Below, piece by piece: positions 51,439 to 63,565 of a DNA stretch of 64,000 bases. The translations under genes were made by a program, and so were the position numbers. The first letter of the stretch is position 1, and the number at the start of each line of letters is the position of its first letter. The notes beneath the pieces are model-generated. The model worked only from the letters and a program-made list of their open reading frames with translations. It was not told the DNA's origin and made no database searches. Source of the DNA: Elioraea rosea (GTDB taxonomy: Bacteria; Pseudomonadota; Alphaproteobacteria; Acetobacterales; Acetobacteraceae); assembly GCF_007644105.1 (NCBI RefSeq), contig NZ_VFAC01000018.1:19822-83821 (forward strand), written 5' to 3'.

Positions 51439-53030
51439 CAGAAGCCGAGGGCGGTTGCGTTCACCACGAGCGGCAGCGCCCGCACCTTGCCGAGCACCGC
51501 CTCCGGTACGGGCTCGTCAACCGAGACGAGGCAGATCGCATCGCCGCCCTTCTCCGCACGGCCGAGATGGAAGGTGGCGATGTTGATGCCGGCGTCCGAC
51601 AGCGCCGCGCCGAACCGGCCGATGAAGCCAGGCTGGTCCTTGTTCGTCACGTACAGCATGTGGCGGGTGAAATCGGCCTCCACGGGAATGCCCTTGATCT
51701 CGACAACGCGCGGCTTGGCGCCGGCGAAGAGCGTTCCGGCGACGCTGCGCGTGTCGCGGTCGGTCGTGACGGAGATGCGCACGAGCGTCTGGTACTCGCT
51801 CGGCCGATCGTGCACTGCCTCGGTCAGCTCGATACCGCGCTCGCGCGCGGCGACCGGTGCATTGACCATGTTGACGCCTTCCATCAGCGGCCCGAGCAGC
51901 CCGGCAAGCGCGGCCGCCGTCAGTGGCTTGTGGTTCAGCGCAGCCGCCGCCCCCTCGTACTCGATCGTGACGCGGCCGAAACCGCCATCGCGGGCGACCG
52001 AGAGCTGCCCCGCGAAGGCACCGAGGTTGCGGCAGAGCGCCATGTACGGCGCGAGCCGCGGCGCCTCCTCTGCCGAGACCGACGGCATGTTGATCGCGTT
52101 CGAGACCGCGCCGGTGAGCAGGAAGTCGCTCATCTGCTCGGCGATCTGCAGCGCCACGTTCTCCTGCGCCTCGGTGGTCGAGGCGCCGAGATGCGGCGTA
52201 CAGACGACGTTCTCGAGCGCGAAGAGCGGGTTCTCCGTCGCGGGCTCGGTCTCGAACACGTCGAGCGCCGCGCCGGCAACATGGCCCGAGCGCAGCGCCT
52301 CGGCGAGGTCGCTCTCGACCACGAGCCCGCCGCGGGCGCAGTTGATGATGCGCACGCCCTTCTTCATCCGCCCGATCGCCCGCGCGTCGATGATGTTGCG
52401 CGTCCCCTCGGTCAGCGGCGTGTGCAGGGTGATGATGTCGGAGCGGGAGAACAGCTCGGGAAGCTCGACCTTCTCGACGCCGAGGTCGACCGCGCGGGCA
52501 TCGGAGAGGAAGGGATCGTAGGCGATCACCTTCATCTTCAGCCCGAGCGCACGGTCGGCGACGATGGCGCCGATATTGCCGCAGCCGATCACGCCGAGCG
52601 TCTTGCCGAACAGCTCCGCGCCCATGAAGCGGTTCTTCTCCCACTTCCCGGCCCTGGTGCTCGCCGATGCCTCGGGGATCTGCCGCGCGAGCGCGAACAT
52701 CATCGCGATGGCGTGCTCGGCGGTGGTGATGGCGTTGCCGTGCGGCGTGTTCATCACGACGACGCCGCGCGCGGTGGCGGCCTTGATGTCTACATTGTCG
52801 ACGCCGATGCCGGCGCGGCCGACGACACGCAGCCGCTTCGCCTCCGCGAGCACCTCGGCCGTCACCTTCGTGGCGGAGCGAATGGCCAGCCCGTCATACC
52901 CGCCGACGATGGCGCGAAGCTCCGCCGGGGTGAGGCCGGTCTTCACGTCCACCTCGACGCCGCGCGTCCTGAAGATGTCCACCGCGGCGGGGGAGAGCTT
53001 GTCTGAGATCAGGACCTTCGGCTTCTCCAT
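51438..53030 (-). CDS. serA: D-3-phosphoglycerate dehydrogenase
   Basis: Enzyme of 530 residues oxidising 3-phosphoglycerate, first step of serine synthesis. NAD site LGVIGCGNIGAIVAD; catalytic Arg in NCARGGLV, Glu in ETEPATENPLF and His in CTPHLGAST. An intervening domain and a C-terminal ACT domain (about 455-530) make it the long, type 1 form, which serine often inhibits. The ATG at 53030 is chosen because GGAG lies 8 bases upstream; a GTG at 53039 overlapping the serC stop as GTGA is in frame and possible. Confidence 0.95.
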   Translation of the reverse strand: MEKPKVLISDKLSPAAVDIFRTRGVEVDVKTGLTPAELRAIVGGYDGLAIRSATKVTAEVLAEAKRLRVVGRAGIGVDNVDIKAATARGVVVMNTPHGNAITTAEHAIAMMFALARQIPEASASTRAGKWEKNRFMGAELFGKTLGVIGCGNIGAIVADRALGLKMKVIAYDPFLSDARAVDLGVEKVELPELFSRSDIITLHTPLTEGTRNIIDARAIGRMKKGVRIINCARGGLVVESDLAEALRSGHVAGAALDVFETEPATENPLFALENVVCTPHLGASTTEAQENVALQIAEQMSDFLLTGAVSNAINMPSVSAEEAPRLAPYMALCRNLGAFAGQLSVARDGGFGRVTIEYEGAAAALNHKPLTAAALAGLLGPLMEGVNMVNAPVAARERGIELTEAVHDRPSEYQTLVRISVTTDRDTRSVAGTLFAGAKPRVVEIKGIPVEADFTRHMLYVTNKDQPGFIGRFGAALSDAGINIATFHLGRAEKGGDAICLVSVDEPVPEAVLGKVRALPLVVNATALGF

Positions 53031-53035
53031 GGCAC

Positions 53036-54214
53036 TCACTCCGCCGCCTTGGGGGATGCGATCGCTGCACCGACGGTGTCGGCCGCCCAGTCGAGCCAGG
53101 GAAGCACGGCCCTCATGTCCTCCGTCTCGACCGTCGCTCCGCCCCAGAGCCTCAGGCCCGGCGGTGCGTCGCGATACCCCCCGGCATCGAGCGCCACGCC
53201 CTCCTTCTCGAGGAGAGACGCGATCTTCTTCGCCGCCTCCGCCTGCGCCTCCGCCCCCAGCGCCTTGAACCACGGCGCGGTGATGGAGAGGCAGATGGAG
53301 GTGGAGGAGCGCGTGGCCGGGTCCTCCGCGAGGAAGGCGTAGTTCGGGCTCTTCGCGACGAAGGCTGCGACGGCGTCGAGGTTCGCCTCCGTCCGCGCGA
53401 TCAGCCCCTCGAGCCCGCCGATGCTCTCGGCCCAGGCAAGCCCGTCGAGCGCGTCTTCGACGCAGAGCATCGAGGGGGTGTTGATCGTCTCGCCCTTGAA
53501 GATGCCCTCGGCGAGCTTGCCGCCCGAGGTGAGCCGGAACACCTTCGGCATCGGCCAGGCAGGCTTGTGGATGAGAAGCCGCTCGACCGCGCGGGGAGAC
53601 AACGCCAGCATGCCGTGCGCCGCCTCGCCGCCCAGCACCTTCTGCCAGGACCAGGTGACGACATCGAGCCTGTCCCAGGCGAGCCGCATGGCGAAGGCGG
53701 CGGAGGTGGCATCGCAGATGGCAAGCCCCTCGCGTTCGGGCGGGATCCAATTGCCGTCCGGCACGCGCACGCCGGAGGTGGTGCCGTTCCAGGTGAAGAC
53801 GACGTCGCGGGTCCAGTCCACCGCGCCGAGGTCGGGCAGCCGGCCATAGGGCGCGCCGAGCACGCGGTGCTCGAGCTTCAACTGCTTGGCGACATCGGTC
53901 GCCCAGGTCTCGCCGAAGCTCTCGAAGGCGACGACGTCGACTGGGCGTGGGCCGAGCAGGCTCCACATCGCCATTTCGACCGCGCCGGTGTCGGAGGCGG
54001 GAACAATGCCGAGGCGCCAGTCGTCCGGCATGCCGAGGAGGGCCTTGGACCGCTCGATGACGGCGGCGAGCCTTGCCTTCGGCTCCTTGGCGCGGTGGCT
54101 TCGGCCGAGCAGCGCGCCTTCGAGGGCGGCAAGGCTCCAGCCTGGCCGCTTGGCGCAGGGGCCGGATGAGAAGCGCGGGTTGCGGGGACGCACGGAGGGT
54201 GCGGGCGTGACCAT
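53036..54214 (-). CDS. serC: Phosphoserine aminotransferase
   Basis: PLP enzyme of 392 residues making phosphoserine from 3-phosphohydroxypyruvate. The PLP Lys is in [30 protein letters not shown] at the N-terminus and [17 protein letters not shown] are typical of the alphaproteobacterial form. It is the first gene of the serC-serA-hisZ-purA run and is divergent from the GGDEF/EAL gene. Confidence 0.95.
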   Translation of the reverse strand: MVTPAPSVRPRNPRFSSGPCAKRPGWSLAALEGALLGRSHRAKEPKARLAAVIERSKALLGMPDDWRLGIVPASDTGAVEMAMWSLLGPRPVDVVAFESFGETWATDVAKQLKLEHRVLGAPYGRLPDLGAVDWTRDVVFTWNGTTSGVRVPDGNWIPPEREGLAICDATSAAFAMRLAWDRLDVVTWSWQKVLGGEAAHGMLALSPRAVERLLIHKPAWPMPKVFRLTSGGKLAEGIFKGETINTPSMLCVEDALDGLAWAESIGGLEGLIARTEANLDAVAAFVAKSPNYAFLAEDPATRSSTSICLSITAPWFKALGAEAQAEAAKKIASLLEKEGVALDAGGYRDAPPGLRLWGGATVETEDMRAVLPWLDWAADTVGAAIASPKAAE

Positions 54215-54377
54215 GACGAGCTCTCCCTTTCAGAAGAGAAGCGCCCCGGTGGGGGGGCGTGACCCGCGGCGAGCGTTACACCGTCGCGTGCTGGCCATGC
54301 AAGGGGCGGACAGCGCCGGCCTGCCCCGCACCGTCTCCGTTAACGCCACGCTTACGGCGCGGCCGGCATGATCCGAC

Positions 54378-56150
54378 ATGCCCCCTGCCCCCCTGCCTCC
54401 GAACGAGTCCGAGCGCATCGCCGCCGTGCATGCCCTGCGCCTGCTCGACACCCAGGCGGAGGAACGGTTCGATCGCTTCGTGCGGCTCGCCCGGTCGCTC
54501 GCCGACATGCCGATCGCCCTGTTCACCATGGTCGATTCCGACAGGCAGTGGTTCAAGGCGCGCGAAGGCCTCGACGCGACGGAGACGCCGCGCGACCACG
54601 CCTTCTGCGCCCATGCGATCCTCGACCCGGAGAACCCGCTCCTCGTCGAGGATGCGCGGGAGGACGAACGCTTCGCGGACAACCCGCTCGTGACGGGGCC
54701 GCTCGGCATCCGCTTCTACGCCGGCGCGCCGGTGCGCACGCCGGCCGGCCACGCCGTCGGCACGCTGTGCGTGATCGACACCAAGCCGAGGCGGATCGAC
54801 AGCGGTTTTCCGACCACGCGGCTGGTCGATCTCGCGCAGGGCGTGTCGGAGATGCTCACACTCCACGCCGCCGTGCGGCACCTGCGCGGGCTGATGACGC
54901 ATGACGCCGTGACAGGGCTGCTCAACCGCCGCGGCTTCGAGGATGCGCTCGCCGCGCTCTCTCCAGGTGCGCCGCCGGCCTCGCTTCTGTTGCTCGACCT
55001 CGACGGGTTCAAGGCGATCAACGACATGCTCGGCTACACGATGGGCGATGCCGTGCTCGCAGCCGTTGGCGCGCGCCTCTCCGGCGCGCTTCGCCGCTCC
55101 GGCTCGCTCGCCCGACTGGGAGGCGACACCTTCGCCGTGCTGACGGCGCCCGCCGCGCGCGCCGCACCGCTCGCGCGCAGGATGCTTGCCGCGCTCGACG
55201 AACCGCTGATGGTCGAGGGCCACAGGCTGCGCGTCGGCGCCTCGATCGGCATCGCGCGCTTCCCGCTCGACGGCGCGGGGCCTGCCGATCTCCTCCGCGC
55301 GGCCGATGCCGCCGTCTACGCCGCAAAGACGAACGGCAAGCGGATCGCAACGACCGCTTCCCCCTCCCGCCGCGCGCCGATGCTTGGCCGCCGGGCGATC
55401 GCCGGTCTCCTCCGCGACGCGCTTTCCGTCTCCGGGCGCGAGCCCTTCTCGCTCGCGTGGCAGCCGATCGTCGATGCGCGTACGGGCGAGCCGGCCTGCC
55501 ACGAGGCGCTGATCCGCTGGCCGAGGCCTGACGGCCCGGCGATCATGCCGGCCGCCTTCATCCCGGTGGCAGAGAAGAGCGGGATGATTTCCCGCGTCGA
55601 CCGCTGGGTGCTGAACCGCGCCGCTTCGGCCGCGGTCGCCGCCAGGCTGCCGACCCGCATCGCCGTCAACCTCTCGCCGCCGAACCTGCTTCTCGCCGAC
55701 CTCGAGGAGACCGTCACCGCGGCGCTCGCGCGGTCGGGGCTTCCGCCGAACCAGCTGGTTCTCGAGATCACCGAGCAGGTGATGATGCGCGACCGGGACA
55801 GCGCGCGGGCGACCGTGGAGGCGCTGAGGAAACTCGGCGTGATGATCGCGCTCGACGATTTCGGCGAAGGTGCGAGTTCGTTCAACTACCTCCGCGACCT
55901 CCAGTTCGACACGGTGAAGATTGACCGCCGCCTGGTGCAGGCGGCCGCCTCCTGCCGGCGCTCCGCCACCTTGCTCGGCGGCATGATCGGTCTCGTGCGC
56001 GAGCTCGGCGCGATGTCGATCGCGGAAGGTGTGGAGACCGAGGCGCAGGCCGCGCTGCTTCGGCGCCTCGGCGTCGATGCGATGCAGGGCTGGTTGTTCG
56101 GCAGGCCCGGGCCGCTGCCGGTGCTGCGCCGGGTGCGCGACGCGGCCTGA
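54378..56150 (+). CDS. GAF-GGDEF-EAL protein, probable c-di-GMP phosphodiesterase
   Basis: Protein of 590 residues. A GAF sensor domain (about 25-165) precedes a degenerate GGDEF domain (about 170-325) whose active site reads GGDTF (248-252), so cyclase activity is unlikely; no RxxD inhibitory site is seen. The EAL domain (about 340-590) keeps the catalytic set: Glu376 in EAL, Asn431, Glu463, Asp493-Asp494 in DDFG, Lys514, Glu550 and Gln570. It should therefore hydrolyse c-di-GMP, with the GAF and GGDEF domains controlling it. No membrane segment is present. Confidence 0.9.
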   Translation: MPPAPLPPNESERIAAVHALRLLDTQAEERFDRFVRLARSLADMPIALFTMVDSDRQWFKAREGLDATETPRDHAFCAHAILDPENPLLVEDAREDERFADNPLVTGPLGIRFYAGAPVRTPAGHAVGTLCVIDTKPRRIDSGFPTTRLVDLAQGVSEMLTLHAAVRHLRGLMTHDAVTGLLNRRGFEDALAALSPGAPPASLLLLDLDGFKAINDMLGYTMGDAVLAAVGARLSGALRRSGSLARLGGDTFAVLTAPAARAAPLARRMLAALDEPLMVEGHRLRVGASIGIARFPLDGAGPADLLRAADAAVYAAKTNGKRIATTASPSRRAPMLGRRAIAGLLRDALSVSGREPFSLAWQPIVDARTGEPACHEALIRWPRPDGPAIMPAAFIPVAEKSGMISRVDRWVLNRAASAAVAARLPTRIAVNLSPPNLLLADLEETVTAALARSGLPPNQLVLEITEQVMMRDRDSARATVEALRKLGVMIALDDFGEGASSFNYLRDLQFDTVKIDRRLVQAAASCRRSATLLGGMIGLVRELGAMSIAEGVETEAQAALLRRLGVDAMQGWLFGRPGPLPVLRRVRDAA

Positions 56151-56152
56151 GC

Positions 56153-56170
56153 GCTGAACCGGCGTTCAGC
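56153..56170. terminator. Short hairpin between convergent genes
   Basis: GCTGAAC-CGGC-GTTCAGC, a 7-bp perfect stem with a 4-base loop, lies between the converging EAL and phzF genes, overlapping the phzF stop. There is no T-run, so its role as terminator is tentative. Confidence 0.35.
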
Positions 56171-57014
56171 CGGGAAGCAGGATCTCGCCGCGCGCGTAGA
56201 GCACGGCGCGGCCGCCCATCCTCACCCTCTCTCCGTCGAGCGTGCAGTCGAGCAGGCCGCCGCGCTTCGAGGCCTGGCGGCAGGCGAGCCGGGCGCGGTC
56301 GAGGCGTGCGGCCCAGAATGGAACGAGCTGCGTATGCGCCGCGCCCGTCACGGGATCCTCGGCGATGCCGACCTTGGCGGCGAAGTAGCGCGAGACGACA
56401 TCGACGCCCCCGCCGCCTGGTGCGGTGGCGATGGTGCGCGCCGGGCCGCGCGCGGTGGCGATGACGCAGGAGCCGTCCGGCGCGGTCTCGGTATCCGGCA
56501 GCGCCGCGATCGCGGCATGGTCTGGTGCGAGCGCCTCGACCGTGGCGGCATCGTCGAACAGGCAGATCCAGTCCCTCGCCTTCCAGACCTCGAGCGGCTC
56601 GGCGCCGAGCGCGGCGACGAGGCCCTCGGGCGGGTGGGCGACCGGGTGCGGCGGGTCGGCGGGGAAGTCGAGGACGAACATCCCGCCCTCGCGCGCGACG
56701 CCGAGCGTTCCGCTCCTCGTCGCGAAGGCGAAGGGCGGCGCCGCACCCAATTCCGTCGCCAGCACGAAGGCCGAGGCAAGCGTCGCATGGCCGCAGAGCG
56801 CGACCTCGGTGGTCGGCGTGAACCAGCGGAGCCGCCAGCCCGCGCCCTCACGCACCAGGAAGGCCGTTTCGGAGACGTTATGCTCCGCCGCCATGGCCTG
56901 GAGCGTCGCGTCAGGCAGCCAGGCGTCGAGCGGCACCACCGCCGCAGGGTTGCCGGTGAAGGGACGCTCGGCGAAGGCATCGACGACGTAGAGCGGAAGC
57001 CGCATCGGGCTCAT
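56166..57014 (-). CDS. PhzF-family isomerase/epimerase-like protein
   Basis: Protein of 282 residues with two matched diaminopimelate-epimerase-like halves. YVVDAFAERPFTGNPAAVV, the Glu in ETAFLV that acts as catalytic residue in PhzF, LCGHATLAS and EDPVTGAAH are the family marks. Most genomic members are not in phenazine clusters and have unknown substrates, and no phenazine genes are nearby. The ATG at 57014 overlaps the thiD stop as ATGA. Confidence 0.9.
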   Translation of the reverse strand: MSPMRLPLYVVDAFAERPFTGNPAAVVPLDAWLPDATLQAMAAEHNVSETAFLVREGAGWRLRWFTPTTEVALCGHATLASAFVLATELGAAPPFAFATRSGTLGVAREGGMFVLDFPADPPHPVAHPPEGLVAALGAEPLEVWKARDWICLFDDAATVEALAPDHAAIAALPDTETAPDGSCVIATARGPARTIATAPGGGGVDVVSRYFAAKVGIAEDPVTGAAHTQLVPFWAARLDRARLACRQASKRGGLLDCTLDGERVRMGGRAVLYARGEILLPG

Positions 57015-57832
57015 TCGCGACAGAGTGCGGCGACGCGCGCAGGGTCGACCGTCACGGCGTGGTCGAGCGGGCCGTGGCCGCCGCCATAGCCCGGCGCGGA
57101 GGCCATCGCGAGAAGCACGTAGTGCCGCGCGCGGATGACCGCCTCGCGCAGCGCCATCCCCTGCGCGAGCCCCGCGGCGATGGCCGAGGCGAGGGTGCAG
57201 CCCGTGCCATGGGTGTGTCGCGTCTCGATGCGCGGGCTCGAGAAGGCTTCCGCGCCATCGGACGTCACCAGCAGGTCGGTCACCCGCTCGCCGGAGAGGT
57301 GGCCGCCCTTCAGGAGCACAGCCTTCGGCCCGAGCGCGAGAAGCGCCGCGCCGACACGGCGCATGTCTCCCTCGTCGAGGATCGCCTGGCCCGAAAGCGC
57401 CTCGGCTTCCGGAACGTTCGGCGTCAGCACCGAGGCGAGAGGCAGGAGCGACGCCTTGAGCGCCGAGACCGCGCTCTCCTCGAGAAGCCTGTGCCCGCCC
57501 TTGGCGACCATCACGGGGTCGACCACGAAGGGGATGCCGGGCAGGCGCGTCGCCACCTCCTCGGCCACCGCCTCGATCACGGGGGCATCGTGCAGCATGC
57601 CCGACTTCACCGCGTCCACCCCGAGATCGGCGATCACCACGCCCATCTGCTCGCGGATGAAGGCGGGGGGGATGGGGAACACGCCGGAGACGCCTTCGGT
57701 GTTTTGCGCGGTCAGCGCCGTGATCGCCGTCATGGCGAAGGCGCCGAGCGCGGTCACTGCCTTGATGTCCGCCTGGATGCCCGCGCCGCCGCCGGAATCG
57801 GAGCCCGCGACGATCAGGACGCGTCCCTTCAT
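57011..57832 (-). CDS. thiD: Hydroxymethylpyrimidine/phosphomethylpyrimidine kinase
   Basis: Ribokinase-like enzyme of 273 residues phosphorylating HMP and HMP-P for thiamine synthesis. It shows VLIVAGSDSGGGAGIQADIK at the N-terminus, VVDPVMVAKGG, LTPNVPEAEAL and the anion-hole motif HGTGCTLASAIAAGLAQG with the catalytic base region. Length is normal. It lies 6 bases after glmM. Confidence 0.95.
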   Translation of the reverse strand: MKGRVLIVAGSDSGGGAGIQADIKAVTALGAFAMTAITALTAQNTEGVSGVFPIPPAFIREQMGVVIADLGVDAVKSGMLHDAPVIEAVAEEVATRLPGIPFVVDPVMVAKGGHRLLEESAVSALKASLLPLASVLTPNVPEAEALSGQAILDEGDMRRVGAALLALGPKAVLLKGGHLSGERVTDLLVTSDGAEAFSSPRIETRHTHGTGCTLASAIAAGLAQGMALREAVIRARHYVLLAMASAPGYGGGHGPLDHAVTVDPARVAALCRE

Positions 57833-57838
57833 CGCGCG

Positions 57839-59245
57839 CTATTCCGCGGCATGCGCGACGTGGCGCTCGATGAACCCCGAGAGATCGTCGACCACGCGCG
57901 CGACCAGCCCCTCGTCCTCGGCCTCCGCCATTACGCGGATCAGCGGCTCCGTGCCCGACTTGCGGATGAGCAGCCGCCCCCGGCCCTCGAGCGCGGCCTC
58001 CGCATCGGCGATCGCTTCCTTCACCGGCGCGAGGCCGAGCGGCGAGGCACCGGCGAAACGCACGTTGCGCAGCTTCTGCGGCATCGGGGTGAACTGCCGG
58101 CACACCTCCGAGGCCGCCTTGCCGGATGCGACGACCGCGGCAAGCGCCTGCAACGCTGCAACCAGCCCGTCGCCCGTCGTCGAGAAGTCGGACAGGATCA
58201 TGTGGCCCGACTGTTCGCCGCCGACATTGTAGCCGCCCGCGCGCATCGCCTCGGCGACGTAACGGTCACCCACCTGGGTGCGGTGGAGGGAGAGGCCCCG
58301 CTGCTCGAGGAAACGCTCGAGCCCCATGTTGCTCATCACGGTTGCGACGATTCCGCCGCCGCGGAGCTGGCCGGCCTCGGCCCATTGCGCGGCGATCAGC
58401 GCGAGAAGCTGGTCGCCGTCGATCTCGGCACCCTTCTCGTCGGCAAGGATCAGCCGGTCGGCATCGCCGTCGAGCGCGATGCCGAGATCGGCGCCGTGGG
58501 CGAGCACGGCCGCGCGCATCGTCTCCGGCTTGGTGCTGCCGCAGCCCTCGTTGATGTTGAACCCGTCGGGTGCCACGCCGAGGCGGATCACCTCCGCGCC
58601 GAGCTCGGCGAGGATCGTGGGTGCCACCTTGTAGGCGGCGCCGTTGGCGCAATCGACGACGATGCGGAGCCCATCGAGCCGGAGGCCGCGCGGGAAGGAG
58701 GCCTTGGCGGTCTCGATGTAGCGGCCGGCTGCGTCCTCGATGCGGCGTGCGCGGCCGAGGTCGCGCGGGTCGGCGAGCCGCTCGGGAAGGGCCGCGTCGT
58801 CCATCATGGCCTCGATCTCGAGCTCCATGTCGTCCGACAGCTTCCAGCCATCGGGGCCGAACAGCTTGATGCCGTTGTCCTCGAAGCTGTTGTGGCTTGC
58901 CGAGACCATGACCCCGAGATCGGCGCGCATCGAGCGCGTGAGCATCGCGATCGCGGGCGTCGGCAGCGGCCCGACCAGGATCACGTCGAGCCCGACAGAG
59001 ACGAACCCGGCCGTGAGCGCGGGCTCGATCATGTAGCCCGAAAGCCGCGTGTCCTTGCCGATGACCACGACGGGCCGATGCCCGCCGCCGGCGGTGCGGC
59101 GGAACAGGAGCCCTGCCGCCTGGCCGAGCCGCAGCCCCGTGCCAGGCGTCATCGGCGGCGTGTTGGCCTTGCCGCGTATCCCATCCGTCCCGAAAAGGCG
59201 CCTGCGACGCGCCGCCTCGGCATCCTTCGCTTTGGCGTTACCCAT
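57839..59245 (-). CDS. glmM: Phosphoglucosamine mutase
   Basis: Enzyme of 468 residues converting glucosamine-6-P to glucosamine-1-P for UDP-GlcNAc, hence peptidoglycan and [17 protein letters not shown] at the start, active-site Ser in [16 protein letters not shown], metal loop [10 protein letters not shown] and sugar-binding GEQSGH are all present. The N-terminus is about 15 residues longer than usual. It lies in the order folP-glmM-thiD. Confidence 0.95.
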   Translation of the reverse strand: MGNAKAKDAEAARRRRLFGTDGIRGKANTPPMTPGTGLRLGQAAGLLFRRTAGGGHRPVVVIGKDTRLSGYMIEPALTAGFVSVGLDVILVGPLPTPAIAMLTRSMRADLGVMVSASHNSFEDNGIKLFGPDGWKLSDDMELEIEAMMDDAALPERLADPRDLGRARRIEDAAGRYIETAKASFPRGLRLDGLRIVVDCANGAAYKVAPTILAELGAEVIRLGVAPDGFNINEGCGSTKPETMRAAVLAHGADLGIALDGDADRLILADEKGAEIDGDQLLALIAAQWAEAGQLRGGGIVATVMSNMGLERFLEQRGLSLHRTQVGDRYVAEAMRAGGYNVGGEQSGHMILSDFSTTGDGLVAALQALAAVVASGKAASEVCRQFTPMPQKLRNVRFAGASPLGLAPVKEAIADAEAALEGRGRLLIRKSGTEPLIRVMAEAEDEGLVARVVDDLSGFIERHVAHAAE

Positions 59246-59292
59246 GACTGTTCCTCGACCTTGCTGCGACGCCAGGCCCGACCCCCACGCCC

Positions 59293-60384
59293 CTATCCTA
59301 CGGCCTCAGCCGGGCTGCGATCCATCCCGGGAGATTCGGCCGCCCCCGCGCAGGCGATGGCCCGCCAGATGGCAAGCGCCTGCACGGTCTCGCCCACATC
59401 GTGGACGCGAATGATTGACGCTCCGCAACCGACCGCGGCCAGCGCGGCGGCGAGGCTTCCGGGAAGGCGCCTCGCCGCATCGGGCTCGTTGCCGTAGAGG
59501 CCGATGAAGCTCTTGCGCCAGACGCCGACGAGGACCGGGCAGCCGAGCCCGTGCAGCACCGGCAGCCTGGCAAGGAGCTCGAGATTCTGCGCCGGCGTCT
59601 TGGCGAAGCCGATGCCGGGGTCGAGCACGATCCGAGCCCGGGCGATTCCGGCCGCCTCGGCCGCCGCCACGCGGGCGGCAAGCTCCTCGGCGACGTCGAG
59701 CGCAACGTCGCGGTAGCGGGTGAGCGCGCGCATCGTCGCCGGCGTGCCACGCATGTGCATGAGGATGACCGGGCAACCCGCTTCGGCGACGACGCCGGCG
59801 GCCCCGGGGTCATGGGCGAGCGCGCTCACGTCGTTGATGATCGACGCCCCCGCCGCCAGCGCCGCCCGCATCGTCGCGGCGTTCCTCGTATCGACGCTGA
59901 CCGGCCCGCCCGGCGCGAGCGCGGCGATCACGGGAAGGATCCGCGCCTGCTCCTCCTCCGGCGGCACGGGCGCCGAGCCGGGGCGCGTGCTCTCTCCGCC
60001 GATGTCGAGGAGATCGGCGCCGGCCGCGCGCATCGCCTCGCCCGCGGCGATCGCCGCCCCTGCCTCGAAGAATCGGCCGCCATCGGAGAAGCTGTCCGGC
60101 GTGACGTTGATCGTGCCCATCACAAGCGGGCGGTCGGCGGCCAGTCCGGGAACAAGGGGCGTGCGGGGCGAGGCGATCGCGGCCAGAGACGCTGCGGCCT
60201 CGCCCGGCGGGTCGGCTGCGTCGAATACCGAAACGGCGTCGCCGTGCTCGCCGCGCGTCCAGAGCCGCGCGAAGCGGAAACCGAGCCCCGTTCCGCCGAC
60301 GGCGATCGCCCCGGGCGGTGCGAGGTGCCGCGGGGCGAGGCCGATCGGTTCGACGAGGTGGCGCGGGAGGGAGTTTCCCCCCAA
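59293..60384 (-). CDS. folP: Dihydropteroate synthase
   Basis: Enzyme of 363 residues joining a pterin diphosphate with p-aminobenzoate in folate synthesis. [38 protein letters not shown] and GVWRKSFIG mark the family; the last is the usual sulfonamide-contact loop. A roughly 85-residue N-terminal extension precedes the barrel. No ATG is suitable, and the most upstream start in the frame is TTG at 60384, 11 bases after the ftsH stop. Confidence 0.92.
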   Translation of the reverse strand: MGGNSLPRHLVEPIGLAPRHLAPPGAIAVGGTGLGFRFARLWTRGEHGDAVSVFDAADPPGEAAASLAAIASPRTPLVPGLAADRPLVMGTINVTPDSFSDGGRFFEAGAAIAAGEAMRAAGADLLDIGGESTRPGSAPVPPEEEQARILPVIAALAPGGPVSVDTRNAATMRAALAAGASIINDVSALAHDPGAAGVVAEAGCPVILMHMRGTPATMRALTRYRDVALDVAEELAARVAAAEAAGIARARIVLDPGIGFAKTPAQNLELLARLPVLHGLGCPVLVGVWRKSFIGLYGNEPDAARRLPGSLAAALAAVGCGASIIRVHDVGETVQALAIWRAIACAGAAESPGMDRSPAEAVG

Positions 60385-60395
60385 CGCGGTGGGCC

Positions 60396-62330
<1,935 letters not shown>

Positions 62331-62344
62331 GCGCGCGGTCTCTC

Positions 62345-63565
62345 CTAAGGCCACCTGACCCGACAGCCCCACCCCGGCCTCGGGTTTCCCGATCGTCCGG
62401 TCAGGGGCGCTCCGCCAGGCGGCACGCCATCAGGACCGGCAGGGCCGATCCATCGTGCTAGAGATGGTGCGGTCGGCACGGCGTCCAATCCCTCCGCCGC
62501 AAGCGGCATCGCGCCGCCGGTCGAGCCATCTCTCGCGCGGTCAGCATACAGGAGCCCGGCGGGCTCGGCCACCGCCGCGACTCGGCGTCGTTCGGCGGTC
62601 ACGCGCCATCGCGGGCCGCGTCGCCGCAACACGCATCCGCCGAGCGTGAAGGCCGGCTCGCTCTCGAGCTTCAGTGCAGCAGCGGCAAGCGTGCGCCCTC
62701 GTGGCGCCGTGAGGCGCCCGGCCAGGCCCGCGCACGCGGCAGCGAGTGCCGCGGCGCGAAGAGGCGGCGGGGCGGAGGCAAGGATCGCATGGTCGAGCGC
62801 CAGGCCACCGCCTGGAAGGAGCGAGGCCGCGCGGGCGAGCAGGGCGGTGACCTCCCCCGCACGGGCCTCCTCCTCCCGTCGCCGATACGCAGCGACCGCC
62901 GCGAGCGCGGCGACGGCCGCCCCCTCGCCGTCACGATCGGCCATCCCCCGGCGAAGCCGCGCGCGCATCCCCGCCGTGTCGTTGCTCGGATCGTCGATCC
63001 AGCCCTGGCGGTGCCGCTCAAGCACCGCCTTGAGCTCGCGCGGCGTTGCCCCGAGCAGGGGGCGGAGCAGCCTCACGCTGCCGGCATGGCGGACAGGCGC
63101 CATGCCGCCGAGCCCAGCCGTTCCGGTTCCCGCAAGGGCGCGCATCAGCACGGTCTCAGCCTGGTCGGACCGGTGGTGGGCAAGCAGGAGATGGAGCGCC
63201 CCGGCCTCGGCGCAGGCAGCCTCGAGCGCCGCATGCCGGGCCGCGCGAAGCCGCGCCGCGCTCGGCCCGGTGCCTGGCGGCAGGCGACGGATGTGCGCGG
63301 CGAGACCGTGTCGCCTGGCCCAGGCAGCTGCGAGGCGCGCCTCGGTTGCGGCCGCCGGTCGCACCCCATGGTCGAGGATCAGCGCGATCGCCTCGCCCCC
63401 CCGCGCGCGCGCCCAAGCGCCGGCAAGCAGAGCGAGGGCGAGGCTGTCGGGACCGCCGGACAGGGCGATGGCGAGGCGCGGGGCATCCTCCCATCCGCCC
63501 GCCTCCGCCATCGCTTCGGCGAAGCGGGCGGCGGCGCGCTCAGCAGCGCAGCCGCTGCCGCTCAC
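62345..63565 (-). CDS. tilS: tRNA(Ile) lysidine synthase
   Basis: Enzyme of 406 residues placing lysidine at C34 of tRNA-Ile(CAU). The PP-loop ATP site is [12 protein letters not shown] (Ser-Gly-Gly at 36-38), followed by LILDHGVRP and [17 protein letters not shown], typical of TilS. The GTG at 63565 overlaps the end of cpoB by 26 bases. It lies in the common order cpoB-tilS-ftsH, 14 bases before the ftsH start. Confidence 0.92.
   Translation of the reverse strand: MSGSGCAAERAAARFAEAMAEAGGWEDAPRLAIALSGGPDSLALALLAGAWARARGGEAIALILDHGVRPAAATEARLAAAWARRHGLAAHIRRLPPGTGPSAARLRAARHAALEAACAEAGALHLLLAHHRSDQAETVLMRALAGTGTAGLGGMAPVRHAGSVRLLRPLLGATPRELKAVLERHRQGWIDDPSNDTAGMRARLRRGMADRDGEGAAVAALAAVAAYRRREEEARAGEVTALLARAASLLPGGGLALDHAILASAPPPLRAAALAAACAGLAGRLTAPRGRTLAAAALKLESEPAFTLGGCVLRRRGPRWRVTAERRRVAAVAEPAGLLYADRARDGSTGGAMPLAAEGLDAVPTAPSLARWIGPAGPDGVPPGGAPLTGRSGNPRPGWGCRVRWP

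Noticed and set aside
49222..52521. 1099-codon plus-strand open frame
   Set aside because: It lies opposite purA, hisZ and serA, has no motifs and shows the Arg/Gly/Glu-rich composition of an antisense shadow in GC-rich DNA.
51438..53966. 842-codon frame joining sequence upstream of serA
   Set aside because: The extra 5' part is out of frame with serC, which occupies that DNA; serA starts at 53030.
57059..59497. 812-codon plus-strand open frame
   Set aside because: Antisense to thiD and glmM, both certain; no protein features.
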